Below are positions 1 through 6,697 of a DNA stretch of 7,504 nt, piece after piece. Position numbers and translations under genes: made by a program. The DNA comes from DATGQT01 sp033720695. Its GTDB lineage: Bacteria > Bacteroidota > Rhodothermia > Rhodothermales > Rubricoccaceae. The notes under the pieces are model-generated. The model saw only the letters and a list, made by a program, of their open reading frames with translations. It was not told the DNA's origin and did not search any database. The stretch lies in NCBI GenBank assembly GCA_033720695.1, contig JAWWCA010000179.1, positions 1-7,504 of the forward strand. The letters are read 5' to 3'. Each line of letters starts with the position of its first letter. The first letter of the stretch is position 1.

Positions 1-3000
1 AGTCCGCCACCTCCATCGTCTTCTTGTTGTGCGTGATCATGACGAACTGGGTCTTCTCCGCCACCTTCTTGAGCATGTCGAGGAAGCGGCCGATGTTCGC
101 GTCGTCCAGCGGCGCGTCGACCTCGTCGAGGATGCAGAAGGGACTGGGCTTCACCAGGTAGATGGCGAAGAGGAACGCCACCGCCGTGAGGGACCGCTCC
201 CCGCTCGACATGAGCGAGATGCTGGCCAGACGCTTGCCGCGCGGCCGGGCGAAGATCTCGATGGGCGCCTCCAGGGGGTCCTCGCCGGCGAGGGTGAGCT
301 CGGCCGTCGCGTCGCCGCCGAAGAGGTCGGCGAAGAGGCGCTGGAAGGCGTCGCGGACGGCCTCGAAGGTGTCGTCGAAGCGGGCGGCGGCCGTCGTGTT
401 GATCTCGTCGATGGTGTCGAGGAGGGTCTGCTCGGCCTGCTGGAGGTCGGTGCGCTGGGTGCTGAGGAAATCGAGGCGCTCCTTCTCCTCCTCGTAGCTC
501 TCGAGGGCGAGGGCGTTGACGGCGCCGATGGCGCGGAGCCCCTCCCGGAGGCCGGGGAGCTCGGCGCGGGCGGCCTCGGGGTCGAGGTCGCCGTCGTCGC
601 CGACGGCGTCGGAGAGGCGGCCGGCGGCCTCGTCGAGCGAGACGCCGTAGTCCTCTTCGAGGCGCTCGATGATGGCGTCCTGACGCGTGATGATCTCGGT
701 GAGGCGGAGGTCGGTGTTGTTGCGGCGGCGGAGGGCCTCGTCGCGCTCGTGCCGGAGGTCGCGGAGGATCTTCTCGGTGTCGGCGATGAGGGCGCGCGCC
801 TGGAGGAGGTGCCCCTCGGCCTCCGCGACGGCGCGCTGGAGGGCGTCGGTGCTGGCGCGTTCGGTGTCGAGGCGGCCGCTGGCGTCCTGCTCGGTCTGGG
901 CGGCCTCCTCGAGGGCTGCCTGGAGGCGGTCTGCCTCCTCCACGCGAGCGGCGGCGCGGCGGTCGAGGTCGCCGGTCTCGCGGGCGATCCGCTCCCCTTC
1001 GCGTCGGAGGGCGTCGGCGGCATGGCGCGCCTGGACGAGGGCGAGGCGGGCGTCGTTGTAGGCGGCCTCGGCGGTGCGGTGCCGAGCGTTGGCCGCGTCA
1101 TGGGCGGACTCCGCGGCGTCGCGGCGCGCGGTGGCGTCACGGGCGGTGATGGCGGCGGCCTCGGCGGCGGCCTGGAGGTCGCTCGGGTCGGGCTCGTTGT
1201 CCCAGGCCGCCTGGAGGCTGCCGAGGCGCTCTTGGAGGCGGGGGCGCTGGGCCTCGGCGGCCTCGCGGTCGGCGCGGGCGCGGGCGGCGTCGGCACGTGC
1301 GGCGTCGAGGGCGGCACGGGCGGCGTCGAGTGCAACTTCGGCGTCACGAGGGTCCACCGCCTGGAAGGCGGCGCGGGCGGCCGCAGCCGCCGCCGTCGCC
1401 GCTGTCAACTCCTCCTCTGCGGCGCCGAGCGCGGCGGTGGCCTTCTCGATCCGCTCCTGACGGCCGAGGCGGACGGCAGGCGCCTCCCCATCTCCCCCCC
1501 CTCCTGAGAGGACCCCCATCGCACTCGTCCACTCCCCGGCGCGCGTCACGAACCGAGCGACGGGGTACTGCTCGCGGAGGGCCCGGGCCTCGTCGAGCGT
1601 GTCCACGATGAAGACGTTCTGGAGCAGGAGGCGGAGGAGCGGCCGGTAGCGCTCGTCGGGCACGCGGGCGACGTCGAGCGCGGGCACGGTGTCGGGCGGT
1701 GTCGGCGAGCGCTCGGTGTGGGTCCGCGCCGGCAGCCTCTGGAGGACGATGAAGGTGGCGCGGCCCGCCTCGGCCACGCGCAGCCGCGCGATCCCCTCCT
1801 GCGCCGCGGCCTCCGTCTCGACGACGAGGCAGCCGGCCCAGTCGCCCAGCGCCGTCGCCACGGCGACCGCGTCGCGTGCCGGCGCCCCCACGAGGTCGGC
1901 GACGGTCGCGGCCGACCCCTCGGGCGGCCAGTCCTCGTGGTCGCGGAGGAAGGCGACAGGGGCGGTGAGACCGTCGCCCTCGGCGACCAGCGCTTGGAGG
2001 AGGTCTCGCTCGGCGCGGGCCGTGTCGCGGGCGAGGCGGGCGTCGCGGGCGGCCGCCTCCGCGGCGTCCAGGGCGGCGCGCCTCTGCTCGTGGGCGGCGC
2101 GGGCGGCGGCGCGGGCCTCGGTGGCCTCGGCGACGTCCTGCTCGGCGGCGGCCTGCCGCTCGGCGGCCTCCCGCTCGGCGGCCTCGGCGGCGCCCGCGCG
2201 CTGGGCGAGGGCCGCGTACTCGTGCTCGAGGCGGGCCTGCTCCTCCCGGCGGAGGGCGCGCCGATCGGCGAGGCGGTCGAGGGCGGCGCGCGCCTCGGCG
2301 GCGGCCTTCTCCTTCTCGGCGGCCTCCCGACGGGCCTCCGCGAGGGCGCCGCGGACGCGGTCGGCATCGGCGGCGGCGGCGTCGCGGCGCGTGGTGGCCG
2401 CCGCCTCCGCGGCCTCAGCCGCGGCGACGGCCGCGTCTGCCTCCTGGACCTCGGCGGCGTTGGCGTCGCGGTCCCGGGCGAGGGCCTCGCGGCGGAGGCG
2501 GTCGGCCTCGGCCTCGCGGTCGAGGCGGTCGAGCGCGCGGCGGTCCGCCTCCCGCCGCTCGACGGCGACGCGCCGCTCGGTCTCGAGCTGCCCGACGGCC
2601 TCTACGTGGGCGTTGAGCGCCTTCTGGCGCTCGGCCAGCCCGCCCTCCCGGCCGACGAGCGCCGTGCGCTGTGCTTCGAGCGCGGCCTCGGCCTGGTCCA
2701 CGCGGGCGTTCAGCCCCTCGGCCTCGGCGCGGAGGCGGCGCGTCTCGCGGTCGAGGAGGCGGTGCTCCTCGGCGAGCTGCTCGTAGTCCCACGCCGCGAG
2801 GGCGAGCTCGAGCGTGGTGAGGCGGTCCTTGAGGCGCTGGTGGCGCGCGGCCTTCTGCGCCTGCCGCTGGAGCGAGCGCACGTTCCGCTCGATCTCCTCG
2901 ACGAGGTCGGTGAGGCGGGCGAGGTCGGCCTGGGTCTGGTCGAGCTTCCCGAGCGCCTGGCGGCGGCGGAGCTTGTACTTCGTGACGCCCGCGGCCTCCT

Positions 3001-3484
3001 CGAACAGGCGTCGGCGGTCGGCGGCCTTGTCTGAGAGGATGTCCTCGATCATCTTCAGCTCGATGACCGAGTAGGCGCCGGCCCCCATGCCGGTGTCCAT
3101 GAACAGGTCGAGGATGTCCTTGAGCCGGCAGACGGTGCCGTTGAGGAGGTACTCGCTCTCGCCGGAGCGGTAGAGCCGGCGCGTGAGCGTGACCTCGCTG
3201 TACTCCGTCGGGAGCACGCCCCGGGTGTTCTCGACCGTCAGCGAGACCTCGGCGAGGCCGAGCGCCCGCCGTCCGGCCGTCCCGTTGAAGATGACGTTCT
3301 CCATCTTCTCGGACCGGAGGAGCCGGGCCCGCTGCTCGCCCAGCACCCACCGGATGGCGTCGACGACGTTCGACTTCCCGCACCCGTTCGGCCCGACGAT
3401 GGCCGTCACGCCGGGGTCGAAGTGGAGGGCGGTCTTGTGGGCGAAGCTCTTGAAGCCGTGGAGCTCGAGCTTGCTGAGGTACAT
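1..3484 (-). CDS. smc: Chromosome segregation protein SMC (C-terminal end cut by window edge)
   Basis: SMC forms a homodimeric ATPase that, in the known family, works with ScpA/ScpB to compact and segregate the chromosome. The frame is open for 1161 codons from the ATG at 3484 to the left edge without a stop or frameshift. Visible parts are: N-terminal head starting MYLSKLELHGFKSF, with Walker A GPNGCGKSN at residues 31-39; a first coiled coil, about 170-505, very rich in Ala, Arg and Glu; a hinge, about 510-665, including GRATFIVLQ and ending near SGGGG (from residue 660); a second coil, about 670-1010; and the C-terminal head. The head holds signature MSSGER (1092-1097), Walker B FCILDE (1116-1121), D-loop APLDDAN and the switch histidine in ITHN (H1152). 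The frame ends at TMEVAD, so perhaps only 15-30 residues are missing. The start matches the conserved SMC N-terminus; no Shine-Dalgarno sequence precedes it. The signature normally reads LSGGE, so the S-S-G form is unusual. Identification is secure. Confidence 0.97.
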   Translation of the reverse strand, partial: MYLSKLELHGFKSFAHKTALHFDPGVTAIVGPNGCGKSNVVDAIRWVLGEQRARLLRSEKMENVIFNGTAGRRALGLAEVSLTVENTRGVLPTEYSEVTLTRRLYRSGESEYLLNGTVCRLKDILDLFMDTGMGAGAYSVIELKMIEDILSDKAADRRRLFEEAAGVTKYKLRRRQALGKLDQTQADLARLTDLVEEIERNVRSLQRQAQKAARHQRLKDRLTTLELALAAWDYEQLAEEHRLLDRETRRLRAEAEGLNARVDQAEAALEAQRTALVGREGGLAERQKALNAHVEAVGQLETERRVAVERREADRRALDRLDREAEADRLRREALARDRDANAAEVQEADAAVAAAEAAEAAATTRRDAAAADADRVRGALAEARREAAEKEKAAAEARAALDRLADRRALRREEQARLEHEYAALAQRAGAAEAAEREAAERQAAAEQDVAEATEARAAARAAHEQRRAALDAAEAAARDARLARDTARAERDLLQALVAEGDGLTAPVAFLRDHEDWPPEGSAATVADLVGAPARDAVAVATALGDWAGCLVVETEAAAQEGIARLRVAEAGRATFIVLQRLPARTHTERSPTPPDTVPALDVARVPDERYRPLLRLLLQNVFIVDTLDEARALREQYPVARFVTRAGEWTSAMGVLSGGGGDGEAPAVRLGRQERIEKATAALGAAEEELTAATAAAAAARAAFQAVDPRDAEVALDAARAALDAARADAARARADREAAEAQRPRLQERLGSLQAAWDNEPDPSDLQAAAEAAAITARDATARRDAAESAHDAANARHRTAEAAYNDARLALVQARHAADALRREGERIARETGDLDRRAAARVEEADRLQAALEEAAQTEQDASGRLDTERASTDALQRAVAEAEGHLLQARALIADTEKILRDLRHERDEALRRRNNTDLRLTEIITRQDAIIERLEEDYGVSLDEAAGRLSDAVGDDGDLDPEAARAELPGLREGLRAIGAVNALALESYEEEKERLDFLSTQRTDLQQAEQTLLDTIDEINTTAAARFDDTFEAVRDAFQRLFADLFGGDATAELTLAGEDPLEAPIEIFARPRGKRLASISLMSSGERSLTAVAFLFAIYLVKPSPFCILDEVDAPLDDANIGRFLDMLKKVAEKTQFVMITHNKKTMEVAD

Positions 3485-3512
3485 GTGGCGGCGGCGGCGT
3501 GGGAGGACGCGC

Positions 3513-3520
3513 CAAGATAC
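3513..3520 (-). promoter_or_regulatory. Possible -10-like element upstream of smc
   Basis: Read on the minus strand, the sequence is GTATCTTG, about 30 bases before the smc start, in an otherwise extremely GC-rich leader. TATCTT resembles a sigma-70 -10 hexamer, and TATCTTGG is one base from the Bacteroidota -7 consensus TAnnTTTG. I found no convincing partner element (TTTG or TTGACA-like) at the expected distance; the nearest TTTG is roughly 50 bases upstream. It would give smc its own promoter, consistent with the hairpin between it and the lipoprotein gene. This is a weak call based on position and base composition. Confidence 0.25.
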
Positions 3521-3575
3521 GGGCCGGGCGCCTCCCCTCCTCCACCCGCTGAGGGCCTCCGTGCGCCCCAAACGG

Positions 3576-3609
3576 CAGCGGCCGCCCTACCGATGCGAGG
3601 CGGCCGCTG
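3576..3609 (-). terminator. Strong inverted repeat after the lipoprotein gene, probable terminator
   Basis: Two perfect 11-base arms (CAGCGGCCGCC at 3576-3586 and GGCGGCCGCTG at 3599-3609) flank a 12-base loop. The structure begins about 18 bases past the lipoprotein stop codon and lies about 90 bases before the smc start. An almost pure G+C stem of this length in this position fits a transcription terminator or mRNA 3'-end stabiliser. On the minus strand it is followed only by CCGTTTGG, not a real T-run, so efficient intrinsic termination is uncertain. Confidence 0.5.
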
Positions 3610-3626
3610 GAGAGCGCGAGGCGGGC

Positions 3627-4811
3627 TCAGGAGCCCGAGGGCTTGGGCGGCGGGCTCGTCAGGAACGCGCCGAGGTCGTCGGCCCCGGCGGCGGAGACGT
3701 AGCCGAGACCGGGGAGGTCGACGGCGTTGCGCGCGCACGGCGCGTCGAACGCGAGGGCGCCTCCGGTGTCGCGGGCCTCCACCTCGAAGACCCGCCAGGT
3801 GTTGCCGGCCTGCACCGCCGGTGGCGCCTTGAACGTGCACACCAGCCCGGAGGCGTCGTGGACCTCCACCCGGGCCGGGGACGAGGACAGCCCCTGCGAG
3901 CCGGACGGGCTCTGGTCGCTCCAGTTGTGCACGGAGTAGCGGAACATCCCCGCAGCGGGGGGGAACACCGTGATCGTCTCCGGTCCGAAGCTCGTCACGT
4001 CGTCCACGTCGAGGTTCGTGAGGCCGTAGCTGCGCTCGACCCAGTAGACGTGGAACCGGCCGCCGTCGCCGTCGGGCCCGGTGATGTGGGAGTCGAGGTC
4101 GTTCGGCGACGCCCCCCACGTGAGGACGATGCGGAGGGCCCCCTCGGGCGGCGGCGGCGTGACCACGAACGGGGGGAGCTCGGTCACGCCGTCGCGGCGC
4201 ACGGTGATGTCGAAGAGGCGGGGGTCGAACTCGGGTCCTTCAGCGAGGCAGCGGAGCACGCCGGCGGGGGCGCCCGTCACCTGCATCTCCCCCTCGATGT
4301 CGGAGGTCGCGCTGAAGTCGTAGACGTCGGCGAGGTCGGGGAACGACCCGTCGGCGCGGCGGCGGACGCAGCGGAGCTCCACGTCTGCGGCGCCCTCGCC
4401 CGTGAGCGCGCTCACGAACCGGGTCGAGAGCGTGCCGGCCCCGGTGAGGACCTGGTCGAGGGACGCGCTCCCGCTCGCCTCGACGACGACCGTGCGGCCG
4501 AGGGGGTCGTAGCCATCGGCCGCCACGACGTAGGTGTAGGACCCGGGCGGCACCTCGGCGCTGAACCGCCCCTCGGCGTCGGCCGTGGCCGAGACGTAGG
4601 TCGCGGCCTCCTCGTCCAGCGCGTCGAACGAGACCGTGGCGCCGGGGATCGGCCGGCTGTGGCTGTTCGTGACGGTGCCCGAGACGAGGACCCCGGCGGG
4701 CTCGACGGCGTCGCAGCCGGGGAGCATGAGGAGGGCGGCGGCCACGACGGCCGGGGACACGAGGGCGGCGAGGCGGAGGCGCAACGGCGCCACGGTCGGG
4801 AGCTTCGGCAT
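3627..4811 (-). CDS. Lipoprotein with carboxypeptidase-regulatory-like and YfaP/DUF2135-like domains
   Basis: This is a 394-aa exported lipoprotein of unknown exact role. Residues 1-33 form a lipoprotein signal: charged start, hydrophobic run and lipobox LPGC with Cys33 as the lipidated residue, followed by D34. Residues about 41-123 look like a carboxypeptidase-regulatory-like beta-sandwich (VSGTVTNS, PGATVSFDA, GRFSAEVPPGSYTYVV, DGYDPLGRTV). Residues about 124-215 may be a second, more diverged beta domain. Residues about 224-347 resemble the YfaP/DUF2135 family: RIVLTWGASPNDLDSHITG, then HVYW, LDVDDVTSFGPETITV, YSVHNWS and a closing TWRVFEVEA strand. Such domains are usually extracytoplasmic and may bind carbohydrate or matrix, but the substrate is not known. 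Four cysteines follow the lipidated one. It lies 106 bp downstream of a small hypothetical gene and is probably terminated by the hairpin just past its stop. The domain calls come from motif recognition only. Confidence 0.88.
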   Translation of the reverse strand: MPKLPTVAPLRLRLAALVSPAVVAAALLMLPGCDAVEPAGVLVSGTVTNSHSRPIPGATVSFDALDEEAATYVSATADAEGRFSAEVPPGSYTYVVAADGYDPLGRTVVVEASGSASLDQVLTGAGTLSTRFVSALTGEGAADVELRCVRRRADGSFPDLADVYDFSATSDIEGEMQVTGAPAGVLRCLAEGPEFDPRLFDITVRRDGVTELPPFVVTPPPPEGALRIVLTWGASPNDLDSHITGPDGDGGRFHVYWVERSYGLTNLDVDDVTSFGPETITVFPPAAGMFRYSVHNWSDQSPSGSQGLSSSPARVEVHDASGLVCTFKAPPAVQAGNTWRVFEVEARDTGGALAFDAPCARNAVDLPGLGYVSAAGADDLGAFLTSPPPKPSGS

Positions 4812-4830
4812 GACGGAGCAGGCTGGAGGG

Positions 4831-4892
4831 GACGCGCCGCCACGGCGCGTCTCCGCGCCGGTATCGGCGGGCCCCGCCGGGCGCTATAGCGC
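4831..4892. promoter_or_regulatory. Cluster of three palindromes in the leader of the lipoprotein gene
   Basis: Three inverted repeats follow each other in the gap between the small hypothetical gene and the lipoprotein start. First, GACGCGCCG (4831-4839) and CGGCGCGTC (4843-4851) form a perfect 9-bp stem with a 3-base loop, 20 bases from the lipoprotein ATG. Second, CGGCGG (4865-4870) and CCGCCG (4874-4879) form a 6-bp stem with a 3-base loop. Third, GCGCTATAGCGC (4881-4892) is a perfect 12-bp palindrome without a loop. It contains the only AT-rich spot here, and TATAGC could serve as a -10 element on either strand. Possible roles are an operator, a structured 5' leader, or a terminator for the upstream gene, although no T-run follows. 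The symmetry is direct observation; function is inferred. Confidence 0.45.
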
Positions 4893-4917
4893 GCCGCCCG
4901 TTCCGGTCCCGCCCGCC

Positions 4918-5187
4918 CTAATCCCCGTCTTCGTCGTCGCCCCGGACGCGGTCGGCGTCTTCGACACGGGGGGGATCCTGGAGGCGATCGTCCATGGGGC
5001 GGCCGGTGTAGACGTGGCCGGCCTCGCCGAGGCGTTTCCCCTCGGGCTCCGGCGTGCTCACGGTCTCGTGCGTGATCTCGGCGTCGACCGGGAGCTCCTG
5101 CTCCTGTGCGGGCGCGCGCTCGCGCGGCGCGTTGCTGTCGGGGGAGCGGTAGCGGTGGCCGTCGGGGGTCTTCTGGTCCGGGTGCAT
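4918..5187 (-). CDS. Small acidic hydrophilic protein of unknown function
   Basis: An 89-aa reading frame starting MHPDQKTPDGHRYRSPDSN and ending in the acidic tail RVRGDDEDGD. I do not recognise a family. It has no cysteine, no hydrophobic stretch and no signal peptide. It is rich in Asp, Glu, Pro, Arg and Gln and is likely cytoplasmic and largely disordered. It looks like a true gene because its amino-acid mix is balanced, unlike the Arg/Pro/Ser-rich shadow frames here, its codons mostly end in G or C, and it fills the gap between the lipoprotein gene and the divergent peroxidase gene. An in-frame ATG at 5229 would add 14 residues (MRGVRSPPPLPLPP), a less likely start because that extension looks like leader sequence. 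No Shine-Dalgarno is seen. It may share a transcript with the lipoprotein gene 106 bp downstream. Confidence 0.6.
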   Translation of the reverse strand: MHPDQKTPDGHRYRSPDSNAPRERAPAQEQELPVDAEITHETVSTPEPEGKRLGEAGHVYTGRPMDDRLQDPPRVEDADRVRGDDEDGD

Positions 5188-5294
5188 GGGCGGAAGGGGA
5201 AGCGGCGGAGGGCTTCGTACCCCTCGCATCCGCCGGGGTTGCAGGGGAGGCCATGGGCACGGCGAAAGGGGGCGGCGGTATGTGACCAAAACGT

Positions 5295-5300
5295 TATACT
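5295..5300 (+). promoter_or_regulatory. Candidate -10 element for the peroxidase gene
   Basis: TATACT differs from the sigma-70 -10 consensus TATAAT by one base and sits 25 bases before the peroxidase start codon. It lies in a small AT-rich island (5284-5313, including ACCAAAACGTTATACTTCC) that stands out sharply from the GC-rich surroundings. No matching -35 hexamer is visible about 17 bases upstream, where the sequence is GGCGGCGG. The palindrome AACGTT (5290-5295) overlaps its first base and could help a regulator or a divergent promoter for the minus-strand gene starting at 5187. Confidence 0.35.
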
Positions 5301-5325
5301 TCCAGGGATTCCTTCCCCATGTGCC

Positions 5326-6684
5326 ATGTCTTCGTTCTCTCAGCGTTTGGTCGCAGCCCTGGCGGTCACGCTCGTCCTCGCCGGATGCGACGCCGCCGAC
5401 GACCCGGCCTCCGACCTCGACCGGGCCCTCCAGCAGGCCCTCACTGCGGCCTCCGCCGGCGCGGGCCTCGCCGCCTTCGCGATGCCCGCGAGCGACGACC
5501 TCGCGGCGCTCCCGCAGGACCCGCGCAACCCGCTCACGCCCGAGAAGGTGGCGCTCGGCCGGCTCCTCTTCCACGAGACCGCCCTCGCCGTCAACGCGCA
5601 CCGGCCCGAGGGCATGGGCACCTACGCGTGCGCATCGTGCCACCACCCGGCCGCGGCGTTCATGCCCGGGCTCCGCCAGGGCATCGCCGACGGCGGCGTC
5701 GGGTTCGGGCGGGCGGGCGAGGGGCGCCGGCCCTCCCCCGCGTACACCGGCGACGCCCAGCCGGACATGCTCCCCATCCGCGTCCCGACGACGCTCAACA
5801 CGGCGTGGCAGGAGGTGCTGCTCTGGAACGGCCAGTTCGGCGCGCGCGGCCCCAACGAGGGGACCGAGAGCGAGTGGCTCCCCGGCACCCCGCTCGAAAC
5901 GAACCACCTCGGCTACCTCGGCCAGGAGACGCAGGCCATCGCCGGGCTCGAGGTGCACCGGATGGAGGACGGCGCCGCCCACCTCTACGCGACGTACCCC
6001 GAGTACCGCGCCCTCTTCGACGCCGCCTTCCCCGACCGGCCGGCGGACGACCGCGCCACGCGCGAGACGGCCGGCCTCGCGATTGCCGCCTACGTCCGCA
6101 CCCTCCTCTCGAACGAGGCCCCGTTCCAGCGCTGGCTCCGCGGCGACCTCGGCGCCATGACGGCGCGCCAGAAGGAGGGGGCCCTCGTCTTCTTCGGCCG
6201 GGCGGGCTGCGTGGCGTGCCACACCGGCCCCGCCCTCAACGCGATGACCTTCCACGCGCTCGGGATGGGCGAGCTCATGGGGCGCGACGTCTTCAGCCCC
6301 TTCAACCCGAAGGACCCCGTCCACCTCGGCCGCGCCTCCTTCACCGCCCGCGACGAGGACCGCTACCGCTTCAAGACGCCCCAGCTCTACAACCTCAAGG
6401 ACGCCGACTTCCTCGGCCACGGCGGCACCTTCCACTCCCTCCGCGAGGTCGTCCGCTACAAGAACGCCGCGGTGCCGCAGAGCGACCTCGTCCCGGCCGA
6501 CCGCCTCGACCCGCGCTTCGAGCCGCTCGGGCTGACCGAGGCGGAGGTGGACGCCCTCGTGGCCTTCCTCAAGGGCGGGCTCTACGACCCCGACGTGGCG
6601 CGGTACGTGCCGGCGTCGGTGCCCTCCGGCAACTGCATCCCCAACAACGACCCCCAGAGCCGCCGCGACCTCGGCTGCGAGTAG
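5326..6684 (+). CDS. Lipid-anchored di-haem cytochrome c peroxidase / MauG-family protein
   Basis: This 452-aa protein belongs to the di-haem cytochrome c peroxidase/MauG family, which reduces hydrogen peroxide or carries out related oxidations outside the cytoplasmic membrane. Residues 1-21 are a lipoprotein signal ending in lipobox LAGC (Cys21), followed by the acidic stretch DAADD. Two haem c sites are clear: CASCH at 102-106 and CVACH at 295-299. Family context around them includes LGRLLFHE (78-85), PTTLNTAW (154-161), Q200-M213 (QETQAIAGLEVHRM) and, after the second haem, FKTPQLYNL (349-357) and FHSLREVVRYKN (369-380). The usual PYMHDG segment, whose Met or Tyr ligates the high-potential haem, is replaced by DFLGHGG (361-367). 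The C-terminus has Cys437 and Cys451, which could form a disulfide. At 452 aa it is longer than classical peroxidases of about 320-350 aa. The start is the only in-frame ATG just ahead of the signal peptide. It needs cytochrome c maturation encoded elsewhere. The exact substrate is unknown. Confidence 0.92.
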   Translation: MSSFSQRLVAALAVTLVLAGCDAADDPASDLDRALQQALTAASAGAGLAAFAMPASDDLAALPQDPRNPLTPEKVALGRLLFHETALAVNAHRPEGMGTYACASCHHPAAAFMPGLRQGIADGGVGFGRAGEGRRPSPAYTGDAQPDMLPIRVPTTLNTAWQEVLLWNGQFGARGPNEGTESEWLPGTPLETNHLGYLGQETQAIAGLEVHRMEDGAAHLYATYPEYRALFDAAFPDRPADDRATRETAGLAIAAYVRTLLSNEAPFQRWLRGDLGAMTARQKEGALVFFGRAGCVACHTGPALNAMTFHALGMGELMGRDVFSPFNPKDPVHLGRASFTARDEDRYRFKTPQLYNLKDADFLGHGGTFHSLREVVRYKNAAVPQSDLVPADRLDPRFEPLGLTEAEVDALVAFLKGGLYDPDVARYVPASVPSGNCIPNNDPQSRRDLGCE

Positions 6685-6697
6685 GCCCCCGCCCGCC

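Noticed and set aside
1493..1501. Run of eight C's in smc as a possible frameshift site
   Set aside because: The frame is continuous through it. The hinge end SGGGGDGE and the following LGRQERIEKA keep the SMC pattern, and the reading frame at both ends of the gene agrees.
29..1507. Long plus-strand open frame of 492 codons rich in Gly, Val, Leu and Glu
   Set aside because: It lies opposite smc, which has every expected SMC motif. GC-rich codons on one strand keep the opposite frame free of stops, and the product resembles no real domain.
1718..3034. Second long plus-strand frame (438 codons) opposite smc
   Set aside because: It is also antisense to the SMC coiled coils and hinge, with a low-complexity product. 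Explained by codon bias.
3485..3500. GCCGCC triplet run before smc considered as a ribosome-binding or repeat element
   Set aside because: Short GC triplet runs are common in DNA of this composition, and the run does not resemble a Shine-Dalgarno sequence.
4636..5325. In-frame extension of the peroxidase gene back to 4636
   Set aside because: The extension overlaps the lipoprotein and the small hypothetical gene. The lipoprotein signal peptide begins at the ATG at 5326, so the true start is there.
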